From: Strigops habroptila
Lineage: Eukaryota > Chordata > Aves > Psittaciformes > Psittacidae
Direction of reading: 5' to 3'
NCBI RefSeq assembly: GCF_004027225.2
Contig: NW_022651109.1
Location: 1 to 64,000, forward strand
DNA: 64,000 nucleotides
Made by a program: the position numbers and the translations under genes. Of the stretch, positions 11,001 through 24,000 are shown piece after piece (the stretch's first letter is position 1; every line of letters starts with the position of its first letter). The notes under the pieces are model-generated. The model saw nothing but the letters and a program-made list of their open reading frames with translations. It made no database searches and was not told the DNA's origin.

Positions 11001-13127
11001 TGTCCCATATCCTATACCCCATATCCCATATCTCCACACCCCACACCCCATATCCCATACCCCATATCCTATACCCCATACCCCATATCCCATACCCCAT
11101 ATCTCCATACCCCATATCCCATACCCCATATCTCCATACCCCATACCCCATATCCCATACCCCATATCCTATACCCCATACCCCATACCCCATATCCCAT
11201 ATCTCCATACCCCATATCCCATACCCCATATCTCCATACCCCATACCCCATACCCCATATCCCATATCTCCATACCCCATATCCCATACCCCATATCTCC
11301 ATACCCCATACCCCATACCCCATATCCCATATCTCCATACCCCATATCCCATATCCCATACCTCATACCCCATACCCCATACCCCATATCCCATTCCCCA
11401 TGTCCCATATCCTATATCCCATATCCCACACCCAACACCCCACACCCCATATCCCACCTTCTCCGAGGCGGCCCCAAAGAAGGAGACCCGGTCCCACGTG
11501 GCCACAAAGGCCCACGTTGGCCGAGGAGCCGGCTCCGGGTCGGCCACGGCCACGGCCAAGTCCTGAGTCAAGCGGGCCAGGAGCTGCGGGTCCTGGCTTT
11601 GCCGGTAGAAGACCTCTCCCCCGAGCCGCGTGTCCACGTCAGCCCAGTACGGAGCCACGAAGGGGCGGCGGCCGGACAACGGGAAGGGCTGGGGGGTGAA
11701 CTCGGGGACCCCCATCCCGAAGGACACCACCCCGTTGTTGTTCACCTGGAGGAGGGGACCATGAGCCCACGGTGAGCTAACAGTGGTGGTTGGACGTTGA
11801 GCGGTGGAGGGTCTCAAGGGTGGGAATGCACCATTGGGATGGGGATGCAACGCGTGGGTATGGTGGGACAAACTCAGCATGTCTACAAGCCATGGTGGTA
11901 CCCAACCGTGGTGGCACCCAACCATGGTATCACCCAACCATGGTATCACCCAACCATGGTGGCACCCAACTGTGGTGGCACCCAACCATGGTATCACGCA
12001 ACCATGGTGGCACCCAACCATGGTATCACCCAACCATGGTGGCACCCAACCATGGTGGCACCCAACCATGGTATCACGCAACCATGGTGGCACCCAACCG
12101 TGGTGGCACCCAACCATTGTGGCACCCAACTGTGGTGGCACCCAACCATGGTATCACGCAACCATGGTGGCACCCAACCATGGTGGCACCCAACTGTGGT
12201 GGCACCCAACTGTGGTGGCACCCAACCATGGTATCACCCAACCATGGTATCACCCAACCATGGTGGCACCCAATCGTGGTGGTACCCAACCATGGTATCA
12301 CCCAACCATGGTGACACCCAACCATGATGTCCCCAACCCACAGCGCCCCCCATCCCATAGGGCCCCCATAGGACCCACATAGAGCGAGCGGTGGGGTTGT
12401 CCATAGAAGGAGAAGGTCTCCCATAGGAAGATCTCGGGGCTCATCCCATCGTCTTCATGGGGGGTGGCTTCATCTCCAGCCGCTGGCCCATAGGGGTAGA
12501 GCAGCCCACCTAAGGGGGACACCATTGCTATGGGGCTGGGACCCACATGGTGGCCCAGAACCCCATATTGTCACTGTGGGACCTTCTGGTGTGGGGCTGG
12601 GACCTCTTAAAATTGGGGAGGGACTTTCTGATGTGGGGCTGAGACCTTCTAGTGTGGGGCTGGGACCCACACAGTGGCCTATAACCCCCGTTGTCACTAT
12701 GGGACCTTCCAATATGGGTCTAGGACCTTTTAATATGGGTCCGAGACCTTCTAATATGGGTCTGATACCTTCTAATATGGGGCTGGGACCTTCTGCTATG
12801 GGGCTGGGACCTTCTGCTATGGGGCTGGGACCCACTTGGTGGCCCAGAACCCCCCATTGTCAACTCTGGCACCTTCTGGTGTGGGGCTGGGACCTCCCAA
12901 TGGGGCTTAGGACCCCCCAACATGGGTTTAAGACCCCAACCTATGAGTCTTGGACCCCCCTTTCCTTGAGTCTGAATGGGACAAGGTGCCACCCATGGGT
13001 GCCCCCCATGTCGCCCATGTGGTTTCCTCTCACCTGGGGGTCTCCTGGGTGCCCCCCATGTCCCCAAAGGTCCCCAATGATCCGGGAGGAGGAGGAGGAG
13101 GAGGAGGAGGATGGGCAGAACCTTCAT
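8046..13127 (-). CDS. Secreted stand-alone NIDO-domain protein (alpha-tectorin N-terminus-like) with heptapeptide-repeat tail
   Basis: Five in-phase exons: 13034-13127 (signal peptide MKVLPILLLLLLLLPDHWG), 12379-12509, 11458-11745, 10452-10589 and 8046-8597, about 400 codons with TAG at 8046-8048. The middle exons form a NIDO domain like that of alpha-tectorin, nidogen and MUC4. Recognisable pieces are LLYPYG, VNNNGVVSFG, FVAPYWADVD, FYRQSQDP, WAFVATWDRVSFFG, IQWTTG and GFNSGDD, ending GRWIFRVDEF. Unlike tectorin, no vWD domains follow. The last exon runs straight into about 17 heptads of the type GPTEGPP and ends VERVYVCW. The role is unknown; it should be extracellular. It is paralogous to the plus-strand NIDO gene at 36536, exon for exon from the LLYPYG exon onward. 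Introns are satellite-rich. Confidence 0.82.
8095..8470 (-). repeat. Coding 21-base minisatellite: about 17 GPTE(G/R)PP heptads
   Basis: A 21-base repeat inside the last NIDO exon, in frame, giving proline- and threonine-rich heptads that vary between GPTE and SPTE. The plus-strand paralogue lacks it and ends soon after the NIDO domain. One threonine per heptad could be O-glycosylated; that is inference. Confidence 0.85.
8605..10325. repeat. 1.7-kb satellite in NIDO intron (CCCAAATCCACTCAATTCCA)
   Basis: About 85 imperfect copies of a 19-21-base unit with CACTCAATT, CATTCAATT and ACTTAATTTC variants. It fills nearly the whole intron between the last two NIDO exons. It is notably more AT-rich than the neighbouring repeats. 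Confidence 0.95.
10605..11450. repeat. CCCATA-family repeat in NIDO intron
   Basis: CCCATATCCCATACCCC and CCCATATCTCCATA units fill the intron between the exons at 10452-10589 and 11458-11745. A 613-codon open frame on the minus strand crosses it and is a repeat artefact joined to the real exon. Confidence 0.93.
11885..12335. repeat. 16-base minisatellite (CAACCATGGTGGCACC)
   Basis: About 28 copies of a 16-base unit alternating CAACCATGGTATCACC and CAACCATGGTGGCACC, in a NIDO intron. Confidence 0.93.
12535..12960. repeat. GGGGCTGGGACCTTCT tandem repeat in NIDO intron
   Basis: Degenerate units of about 21 bases with ATGGGGCTGGGACC and TAATATGGGTCT variants between the signal exon and the LLYPYG exon. 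Confidence 0.8.
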
Positions 13128-13159
13128 CTGCTCAGGGCTGGGGGGTGAGGGGACGTCCT

Positions 13160-14015
13160 TCATCCGTACCCCATATCCCCATGGCCCGTATCCCCATATC
13201 CCACACCCCATACCCCATATCCCACACCCCATATCCCATATCCCATACCCCATATCCCATACCCCACACCCCATATCCCATACCCCATATCCCATATCCC
13301 CTATCCCATATCCCCATATCCCATATCCCACACCCTATATCTCATATCCCATACCCCACATCCCATACCCCATACCCCACACCCCATATCCCATTCCCCA
13401 TGTCCCATATCCTATACCCCATATCCTATATCCCATATCCCATATCTCCACACCCCACACCCCATATCCCATACCCCATATCCCATATCCCATACCCCAT
13501 ATCCCATACCCCATATCCCACACCTCATATCCCATACCCTGTACGCCATATCCCACACCCCATATCCCATACCCCATACCCCATATCCCATACCCCATAC
13601 CCCATACCCCATATCCCACACCCCATATCCCATACCCCATATCCCACACCCCATATCCCATACCCCATATCCCACACCCCACACCCCATACCCCATATCC
13701 CATATCCCACACCCCACACCCCATACCCCATATCCCACACCCCATACCCCATATCCCACACCCCATATCCCATACCCCACACCCCACACCCCACACCCCA
13801 TACCCCATATCCCACACCCCATATACCCCATATCCCACACCCCATATCCCACACCCCATACCCCATATCCCATACCCCATATCCCATATCCCACACCCCA
13901 CACCCCATACCCCATACCCCACACCCCACACCCCACACCCCACACCCCATACCCCATATCCCACACCCCACACCCCATATACCCCATATACCCCCCACCC
14001 CCCACCCCACATCCC
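13160..14015. repeat. CCCATA/CCCACA repeat, left arm of a long inverted repeat
   Basis: 850 bases of CCCATATCCCACACCCC-type units in one orientation. After a 200-base non-repetitive spacer, the reverse complement of the same motif follows at 14215-14670. Confidence 0.93.
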
Positions 14016-14214
14016 GTCCCCACTCACCCCTGCCCCATGGTTCCGTCTGTCCCCACCGTGTGGCCGGAGCCACTTTATCCCCAGGGAGGGGACAGGAGGG
14101 GACACGGAGGGGACCCCCCCCGGGGGTGGCACCTCCCAAGGCCTCGGGCGCTTCCTCCTGCGCCCACAGGAACCCTGGGGGCACCGGGAGGGACTGGGAG
14201 GGGCTGGGGGTACC
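14016..14214. other. Non-repetitive spacer between inverted CCCATA arms; possible upstream region of the minus NIDO gene
   Basis: About 200 bases of ordinary GC-rich sequence, the loop of the inverted repeat. On the minus strand it contains GGGGATAAAGTGGC, a weak TATA-like motif. It lies roughly 0.9 kb upstream of the NIDO signal exon. A promoter role is only a guess. Confidence 0.25.
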
Positions 14215-14670
14215 GGGTGTGGGGTGTGGGGTGTGGGGTGTGGGTTATGGGACATGGGGTGTGGGATATGGGGTATATGGGGTGTGGGGTATGGGGTGTG
14301 GGTTATGGGGTGTGGGATATGGGGTATGGGGTGTGGGGTGTGGGGTGTGGGATATGGGGTGTGGGATATGGGGTATGGGGTATAGGGTATGGGATATGGG
14401 ATGTGGGGTGTGGGGTGTGGGATATGGGGTGTGGGGTATGGGATATGGCGTATGGGGTGTGGGATATGGGGTATGGGATATGGGATATAGGATATGGGGT
14501 GTGGGGTGTGGGGTATGGGGTGGGGGGTATGGGATATGGGATGTGGGGTGTGGGGTGTGGGGTATATGGGGTGTGGGATATGGGGTATATGGGGTATGGG
14601 ATATGGGATATGGGGTATGGGGTGTGGGGTGTGGGATATGGGGTGTGGGATACGGGGTGTGGGATATGGG
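14215..14670. repeat. TATGGG/TGTGGG repeat, right arm of a long inverted repeat
   Basis: 455 bases of GGGATATGGGGTGTGGG-type units, the reverse complement of the left arm at 13160-14015. Confidence 0.93.
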
Positions 14671-15084
14671 GAGGGAACTGGGGTGACTGGGAGCAACTGG
14701 GGACAACTGAAGGGGCAACTGGTGCCCACCCCATGGGACCCACATATGGGTGTCCCCCCTCTATGGGACCCACATATCAGGGTTCTTCCTTCTATAGGAC
14801 CCACATATCGGGGTGTCCCCCCCCCCCCCCCAGGCCCCCATATCCGGGTGCCCCCCCCATGAGCCCCACACATCCGGGTTCCCACCCCATAGATCCGGCC
14901 CCACGGGCAGCTCCGTGACGGGAACTATTGACTCAAGGGGTTCAATGGGGGGGACCAGGAAGCGCCTGGGGCCAGGATGGGGCTGCCAAAGGGCCTGGAT
15001 ATGTGGGGCCCACCCCATAAGTGACCCCCCCCAGCCCCATAAGTGACCCCCAAGTCCCTTTTTCCCTTCCCCACACTCTCATTT

Positions 15085-18000
15085 CCTTCAATTCTCGTCC
15101 TTTTATTGCAATTCCAAGGGGATTTTTGGGTGGGAATAAGCCCTTTTCCAGCCTGGCGCGGGCTGGGGTGACCTCATCGGTGACGTCAGCGATGACCTCA
15201 TCGGCCAAGCCTTTCACCCCCCCTTTGCCGGAGCCTCTAAATGCAGCACTGGGGGGGGGGGGGGGGGGAAGGGAAAGAGGAAATAAGGGATTAATCCCAA
15301 GGTTTTTGGGGGGTTTTCCCACTTTTTGGGGTCTTTTTCCCTCTTTTTGGGTTGTTCTTCCCAATTTTGGGGCTCTTTTCCCCACTTTGGGGGCTCTTTT
15401 CCCCTCTTTTTGGCCTTTTTTCTCTCTTTTGGTCTCTTCTTCCCTGTTTTTGGCCTCTTTCCCTTATTTTGGGGGCTATTTCCCCTCTTTTGGGCCCCTT
15501 TTCCTTATTGTTGGCCTCTTTTCCCTGTTTTTGGGGCTATTTCCCCTCTTTTTGGCCTCTTTTCCTTGTTTTTGGCCTCTTTCCCTTATTTTGGGGGCTA
15601 TTTCCCCACTTTTTGGCCCCTTTTCCCTCTTTTTGGCCTCTTTTCCCATCTTTTTGCCCCCTTTCCCCCTCCTTTTGGGCTCTTTTCCCTATTTTTGGCC
15701 TCTTTTCCCTGTTTTGGGGGCTATTTCCCCTCTTTTTGGCCCCTTTTCCCTCTTTTTGGCCTCTTTCCCCCTATTTTGGCCTCTTTTCCCTATTTTGGGG
15801 CTATTTCCCCTCTTTTTGGCCTCTGTTCCTTGTTTTTGGCCTCTTTCCCTTATTTTGGGGGCTATTTCCCCTCTTTTTGGCCCCTTTTCCCTCTTTTTGG
15901 CTTCTTTCCCCCTATTTTGGCCTCTTTCCCCTCTTTTTGAGGCTATTTCCCCTCTTTTTGGCCCCTTTTCCCTCTTTTTGGCCTCTTTCCCCCTATTTTG
16001 GCCTCTTTCCCCTCTTTTTGGGGCTATTTCCCCCCTTTTTGGTCCATTTTCCCCTCTTTTGGGCCTCTTCCCCTTTCTTCTGCCCTCCTCGATGACGCTG
16101 GGATGAAGAACAACCATCTCTGCGCCCCCAATCAGCGGGGAAAAGACCCATTTTGGTCAGTACGAAGTGATGGGACCAAGCAATGGACGCTTCTCCATGG
16201 TGGTGACACCAAGTCCCGTGGGGAACCTCAACCGAGCCCAAGGTGGGACCCCAAAGAGGACCAAGATCCCCCAATCCAAGCCCAGGGACACTCACGTGGG
16301 TGAAGTCTGGTGCTCTCCACGCCTTGGCCATCGCCACCATGTCCCCAGCCAATGTCCCATCAGGTCCTTGGAGGTCGTTGGCCACGTTCCCATCGTAGTT
16401 CCCACAGATCCCACAGAGCTTCTCACTCAGGTCTTGGGCCACCGTCACTGTCACCTCCCCACTTGGGTTGAACCCAATGTCCAATGAGGGGGGTTGGGTG
16501 AGCCAGATGGTTCCGTGGGTCTCGGTGATGTTCAGCGCCCCATAGACCTCCATAGGGATGGTGGCTGGGACCCCATTGACCTGGAGAAGACACCAAGAAG
16601 GAGAATGTGGCTCCATGCCATGGGGTGAAACGGCCAAGAAATGGGTCATTTCTCCACCACCGCCCCATAAACTGGGGTGAAATCCCTTCGTTTTAGGTAT
16701 GGAGACGTGGTGGGAAGCACCATGAGGTCCTTCCATGGGGCTGGGGTGAAGGAGGGCACCCATGGGTGCTTCTTATAGGTGAAATGGCTTAAAAAAGGAC
16801 CATTTTGGTCAATGGAAAGGGCTGAGGAGGTGCATGGACATCTCATGGTGATGGTGGGATGGAGGAGGGACCATGCTGGTGCTTCCCACCCATTACACTG
16901 ATGGACCTTGGGATATAATGGTGGAAACCCATGGATTTTGGTGACAACAAAGGACCTTTTTGGGTGGCAGCACAACGGGGACAACCTACCCAGACCTTCT
17001 TCTCCCTCTTGACGGTGACGAAGGCCCGAGGGCTGAAGAGATGAAGGGCCACCACCGATGGTCGATCTTGGTCCTCTCTAACCTCAGCCAAGAGCCGGAA
17101 CCATGGAGAGCGTTGAGGGTCGCACAAGGTGGCCACCACATAGACACCACTGGCCATGGTGGTGCTGGTGGCCCCATCGAAGGAGATGAAGCGGGTGGCT
17201 GGGGCCAAGGTGCAGCGTCCTGGTTGCTCCACACAAGCCCGGGCTCCATCTCTGAGGCCACAGGCTTGGCCAAAGGGACAAGCAGAAGGTCGGCATTGGA
17301 GGCCACCAGGACCACGGCATGTGCAGGTCTCGGTGCAATCAGGGGACATGATGGTCTCGGCGATCTATGGGGTGGGAGAAGCAGCAATAGGGTGTCTATG
17401 GCTGGGGTTCCGGTTGGAATGGGGCAGAAGGGCAAGGAATGAGGAGGTTTTCCATTGGGAAGGAGAAGAAGGTCAAGAAACATTGAGGAACCCCCTTGGA
17501 AAGGTGGAGAACATCAAGAAACGTTGAGTTTTCCCATTGGAAAGGGGTAGAAGGTCAAGAAATGAGGAGGTTTCCCATTGGAAAGGTGGAGAACGTCAAG
17601 ACCCATTGAGGAACCCCCTTGGAACGCTGAAGAACATCAAGAAACGTTGAGTTTCCCCATTGGAAAGGACCAAAGGGTCAAGAAACATTGAGGAACCCCC
17701 TTGGAACACTGAAGAACATCAAGAAACGGGTCCTATGGACCTGCAGAAGACACGGAAAGCCTTTGGAGCACCCATGAGACCTTCAAGGAACCCACCTCAA
17801 AGTAGCGCCCATGGTGAAGGCACCCACAGGAGTCCATGGGGACACATTCGCCACCATTGAAGAGGAAGCCCTGGTCACACTCGCAGCCCTCGAAGCATCT
17901 GCTGGTGCATGGTGGGGTCATGGAGATGGTGGCGCAGGTGAGGTCGCAGCTATGGGTGCAGAGGGAGTAGTGGCTGTGGGGTGGGCAGGAGAGGGCTGGA

Positions 18001-21000
18001 GGGGAGAAGAACCTGGTTATGTTCTGCTTGTCCAAGGAGGTTCCTTCTTGTGATCTTCTACACCCATGGAGGACCTCAACCGTGGTCCATCCATCCTCAT
18101 ACCTTCATGCAGAACCTCAACCGTGGTCCATCCATCCTCATACCTTGATGGAGAACCTCAACCCTGGTCTATGAAACCAGGTTCCTCCTTGGAGAACCTC
18201 AACCCTGATCCATCAAACCTCATCCCTTGGTAGATAACCTCAACCCTGGTCTATGAAACCAGGTTCCTCCTTGAAGAACCACAATCCTGGTCCATCCAAC
18301 CCCCCAGTGACCCTCTATGGACTCACGGCAGTTGGCTGCATCCCTCCAATCCTGGAGGTCCCCACCAGCAGCTTGACAAGCAGCAGCGTAGACCTGGAAG
18401 CTCCTACACAGGGCTTTGCCCCCCGGCTCCTTGCATTGCTCCTGTAGGCACCCAACCACGTACTTATGGGGTTCCACCACCCCATGGCACCCAGAGAAGG
18501 GTCCTGACGCCTCCTCCAGCACCCCACATAGCCCCGGGGTGTCCATGGGGCAGGTTGTGGGGAGGAACCCATGGGTGCAAGTGGTTGAGTTAGTGTCCTC
18601 TTGGGGTTCATCGTCATTGAGGTCCCCATTGAAGTCACCACAGAGGCCGTGGGTTCGCTGGTGGTAGGAGCTGGGCAGGGTGACAAGGATGTAGGAGACA
18701 CCATCAAAGAGGACTTTGGGGCCTCCTTGGGTCAATAGCACCCGGTGGGTGCCCTCTTGGGTCACTGTTATGGTCCCATCAGCCAGGACCAGGGGCAGGA
18801 GGTGCTGGTGGCCATCTACCTGTGGGGGGACACCAAGAAGAAGAGTAAGAAAGGGGGTGGTGGACACCAAAAGTGGGGTTTTGGACACCAAAATGGGGTC
18901 CGAAGGACCTTCTGCACACCACAAAGTGGGGTTTGAAGCCCAAAGTGGGGCTTCTACAGCCTGATGTCCAGCCCAAAGTGGGGGTTGGACCCCAAAGTGG
19001 GGTTTGGGCACCAGAAGCGGGGTTTGGACCCCAAAACAAGGTCTTCAAGACCTTCTGGGCACCCCAAAAGTGGGGTTTGGACCCCAAAGTGAGGTTCTTA
19101 TGATGTGATGTCCATCACAAAAGCCATTTCCACCCCCAAAGGAGACGTCCACCATCCCCACTCACCATCACCTCCCATTGTCTCCCCCTGGCCATGCCCA
19201 CAGTGACTCCACGCATGGTGACCATCACCCTCCGGATGTCTTCTCCTTCCTTGTCCACCTCCACCTTGAAGGCCACCAGCACCTCCTGAGGCTCCACCAC
19301 GTCCACCTCCACCAGCGTGTAGGTGCAGTTGCCACCCAGCTCCAAGTGGTGGCCATCGAAGGTGCTGTAGGTGCCACCAAACACCTCGCAGCGCCCACAA
19401 GCACGGGGGTAACAGCCCAAGACCCCATCTTGGACCTCACAGACCTCGTCCACCCCACAACCTTCTGGCCAACACTCCAGAACGCCACCTCCTTGGCACT
19501 TGCAACGTTGGCTACAACGTGGACATGCCATGAAGTCCTCGCCTCGCTTGTAGTAGTGACCATGGTGCCAGCAGCCACATTGGGACAAGGGGACGCAGTG
19601 GTCACCGCTCAGGAGGAAGCCATCGTCGCAGAAACAACCTTCAGCGCACGATGAAGGTTCTTCACAGTCTTCTGCTTCAGCTTGGCCACGGCATGTGGAT
19701 GGGCAAGGTGGCCCACAGAGCTCGTAGTGTTGGTTTGGGGGGCAGATGGGACCTGGAAGGGGGAAATGAAGAGGGGTCATGGTTGGGGAGGTCCAAAAGC
19801 TTGGGGGGTGAAGGGCTAAAGGTGTCCATGGAACAGCAGAAGACATAATGCATGGAGAGCGCAAGACTTGGTGCAACCAGGTCTTGGTGTATGGAGAACC
19901 CAATCCTTGGTAGAACCAGGTTTTGGTGCATGGAGAACCCAACTCTTGGTAGAACCAAGTCTTGGTGCATGGAGAACCCAACCCTTGATGCAACCAAGTC
20001 TTGGTGCATGGAGAACCCAACCCTTGATGCAACCAAGTCTTGGTGCATGGAAAACCCAATTCCTGATGCAACCAAGTCTTGGTGCATGGAGAACCCAATC
20101 CTTGATGCAACCAAGTCTTGGTGCATGGAGAACCCAACCCTTGGTAGAACCAGGTTTTGGTGCATGGAGAACCCAACCCTTGGGAGAACGAGGTCTTGGT
20201 GTATGGAGAACCCAACCCTTGGTAGAACCAAGGGTTCTTTGTCCCAAAGGGTTCTTTGGTAGAACCAGGTCTTGGTGCATGGACCCACCACGACCTGGTC
20301 CATGGACCCACCACCCCACCTTGTGCCTGCAAGCCCCAGCAGACCCCTCCACTCACTGCAGAAGGCCGCCGTGCGCCATGGTCTGACGTGGACCCCTTGG
20401 CTCTGACACGCGGTCACATAGGCACTGATGGAGCTACAAACAGCTTCTTGGTGGCCTTCATAGACGCAGGTGTCAAAGAGGCAGTCATCCAAGTATGGCG
20501 CTGGGTCAATGGCGCTGTGGCATGGGGCCAGAGGTCCTGTCTTCTTCACCAGGAGGCCACAGTGCTTGTCACCACGATAGACACGTTTCTCCTCCTTGGT
20601 GCAACCTTGAGAACCTTCAGCGTTACCAGGTTGGCAACCAGGGACATGGGCCACCTTCCAAGAGGCACCAAAGTGGGTCTCATTAGTGGCCAAGTGTCCA
20701 TCGGGCAAAGCCAAGTCGTCTTGAGGGTCACCATTGGCGTTGCCACAGAGGCCACACACGGCCCTTGAGTAGGTGATGGGGAGGAAGACCCTGGCATAGC
20801 TGCGCCAATCGAAGGTGACGGTGACGTCAAAGTTGGTCTTGATGAAGCCATGGACGCCGCTGAGGTAGGCATGGAGCTTCTCCTCATGGTTGAAGGGGAG
20901 GTCCACCAGGATGCCGTTGACCTGGAAGGGTAGCATGGGTGGGTGGTGCAATGGAATGACTTGGAAAGCCACCAGGATGCAGTGCAACCGGGTTGGAACG

Positions 21001-24000
21001 CCATTGAGGTCCATGCAGATGGCATGCAATGAGGTCAAAACCCATCTAAACATCATAGAAGGGCCTTGGAGCCCGTCTAAACACCGTGCAAGGACCTCAT
21101 AACCCATCTAAACATGATAGAAGGACCTTGGAAGCCACCTAAACACCATAGAAGGACCTTGAAACCCATCTAAACCCCATATGGGGACCTTGAAACCCAC
21201 CTAAACACCATATGGGGACCTTGAAACCCACCTAAACACCATATGGGGACCTTGAAACCCACCTAAACACCATAGAAGGACCTTGGAAGCCACCTAAACA
21301 CCATAGAAGGACCTTGAAACCCATCTAAACCCCATATGGGGACCTTGAAACCCACCTAAACACCTGAGAAGGACCTTGAAACCCATCTAGACCCCATAGA
21401 AGGACCTTGAAACCCATCTAAACCCCATAGGGGGAACCTTGAAACCCACCTAAATACCATATGGGGACCTTGAAACCCACCTAAACACCATAGAAGGACC
21501 TTGAAACCCACCTAAACACCTTAGAAGGACCTTGAAACCCATCTAAACCCCATATGGGGACCTTGAAACCCACCTAAACACCATAGAAGGACCTTGAAAC
21601 CCACCTAAACCCCATGCAAGGACCTTGAAGCCCACCAAGATGCCTCCCAATGACTACACAACCCACCACCACCTCCTTCTCTCCTACCTTGAGCTTCTTG
21701 GGGTGCTCCTGGCTGAGGCTGAGGCTCATGTTGTAGACCTCCAAGGTGACCTCCTTGGTGTAGGAGACCACACTATTGCCCCTGTTGTTGTTCTCAACAG
21801 TGACCATGAAGGGGACCAAGGTTGGGTCATCAGAGCAGAGGGCAACCAACTGGTAGGCACAGGTCCCCATGAAGTCATAGCGGCGCCCATCAAAGGTGGT
21901 GTAATGGGGGTCACCGGTGGCCACGCAGATGGACCTGCTCTTGGCCACGCATCTCCTCACGCCCTTGACCACCGAGCAGGTCTCGCTTGGCTTACAAGCC
22001 ATCTCCTTGCACACCACCATGGCCAACGTTGGGTCACAGCGACACCAAGAGCTGCAGGTCTCATCGGCCCAGAACTCCTCACCAGGAAGGTGGTAACGTC
22101 CGTCATGGGTGCAACCACAACTGGCCAAGGCCACGCATTGGCCACCGCTGAGGACGTAGCCCTGGTTGCAAGCGCAGGTCTCCACACAAGGTTGGGTGCA
22201 TGTGGTGGGAGCATCTTGGTCAGTGCATGTGGCCGGGCAGGAGGTGCCACAAGCTTCATAGTGGCTGTTTTCAGGGCAGGGTAAGGCTGGGAATGGAGAA
22301 GATAGAGGAGGACAATGAAGAACCATCACATTGAAGGTCCTCCAGTTGGGTTGGGCAACCCCTAGAAGGGCTGGGTGGAGAATGGGTGGAAAGAAGGACT
22401 TGGTGGTGTTGGTTGAGGAGAACCTCAACGTTGACCAAGGAACCAACCATGTCTTGGGTTCCATCACTAGAATCATGGGATCATGGAGGCAACCAGGTTG
22501 GAAAAGGCCTTTAAGGTCATCAAGTCCAAAACCATGTCAGCAGCAGGTCATGGAGGGGATTGTCCACCTCTAGGGAGACCCCTCTTGGAGAACTGGGTCC
22601 AGCTCTGGTGTCCCAGAGTTGAATGGAGAAGGTTTGGATGCCCCATCCCAAGGCCAGGTTGGACAGGGCTTGAAGCAACATGGTCTAGTGGAAGGTGTCC
22701 ATGTCCCTTGATTGGAACTGGATGGTCTTCAAGGTCCAACTCATGGTTGGAACTAGATGAGCTTGAAGGTCCCTTCCAACCCATTCCATGGTTCTAACAC
22801 ATTGGGGTTGGCCATTAACCCATGAAACCCAACCAGAAGTGGACATCCCCTGAAGCCACCATCACCCTATGCTTGATCTTGGGCCCCAGGCCCACCCCAC
22901 CACCTAAACCATGGTCACCATGGACCTCCATCTCCAACCCCCCTTAGATACCAGTTGTAAAGGTTTCAATGGACCCCAATGAGATGTGACTTCTTGGCCA
23001 TGGAGATCCATGGAGAACCATGACCATCACTTACGGCAACCTGATGGTGTCCTCCAGTCATGCACGGTGGCCCCATTCTTCTTGCAGATGGACGCGTAGG
23101 CCTCCAGCACAGGGCAGAAGATCTGCTTGGCCCCATCGCTCATACACACATCGTAGAGGCAGTTGCGGTAGAAGTCCTGCGGTGGGACCACATCATGACA
23201 AGCTTTGAAGGGCCCTTGGAAGCTCTTCTTGATGAGGCCACAATACTGGTTGCCACCATAAAGCTCCTTCTTCTCCTCTTCACACACCGGGCAGGTTCCT
23301 TCACAGTAATGCCAACAGAATGGGTCATCTTCATGGTCATCGAGGACCTCCCAAGCTTCAGCCCAGGCCACCATGGAGGTGAGGTTGGTGCCGCTCTGGG
23401 GGACGTCATCTTCTGGCTTGAGGTTGAAGTTGCCACAGAGACCACAAGTGTGTTTGTAGAAGCTACTGGGGAGGTCAATGAGGAGACGCCAGTTCCAGTC
23501 ATACGTTACCCTCAGGCCAAAGTCGGTCTCCAACACGGCGCTGAGGCCACTCTGGAAGATCTTGAGCTTGTTGTCCTCCAAGTTGACTGGGAGAAGGGTC
23601 ACCACACCATCCAGCTAGAGGGAGGGAGCGTGCAACCAGGTTGGGGTGTGCAACCAGCCCATGGCAACGTGAAGCCACCCATGAGAAGGTGCAACCACTC
23701 ATTGATGGTGTTCAACCACTCATTGATGGTATTCGACCGCTCATTGATGATGTTCAACCACCCATGAGAACATTCAACCACCCACCATGAGCTTCAAGAC
23801 CTCCTGGTAAGGTCCAAACCTGGAGACAACCTTCATTAGAGGTTCTGGGCATCAAACCCCTTCCAGTTTCATCTCTACCTTCATTGGGCTTTGCTTTGGC
23901 TTCACTCAACCCACATGAGGTGGCTGCCACCACAAAGGTCCTCTTGGGGGTTGGTGTCCCAAATGCTTTGAGGTCTCTTGGAGACCTCCTGAAGCCACCT

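Noticed and set aside
10300-12141. A 613-codon minus-strand frame rich in GYGVW
   Set aside because: It is the CCCATA repeat read through, joined at its upstream end to one real NIDO exon. Splice sites flank the exon and exclude the repeat.
13335-14885. Long frames of PYPISHTP and GYGVWGMGY type on both strands
   Set aside because: They lie wholly in the inverted CCCATA arrays, and complementary frames are open on both strands; these are products of the simple repeat.
14942-15385. A minus-strand frame (GLADEVIADVTDEV) that might be a separate small protein
   Set aside because: It reads the 3' UTR of the minus FCGBP-like gene: an acceptor at 15249, a TAG stop at 15237 and AATAAA at 15102 explain the segment better.
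15021-16106. Phenylalanine- and leucine-rich frames that resemble membrane proteins
   Set aside because: They are translation of a pyrimidine-rich minisatellite inside an intron of the minus FCGBP-like gene.
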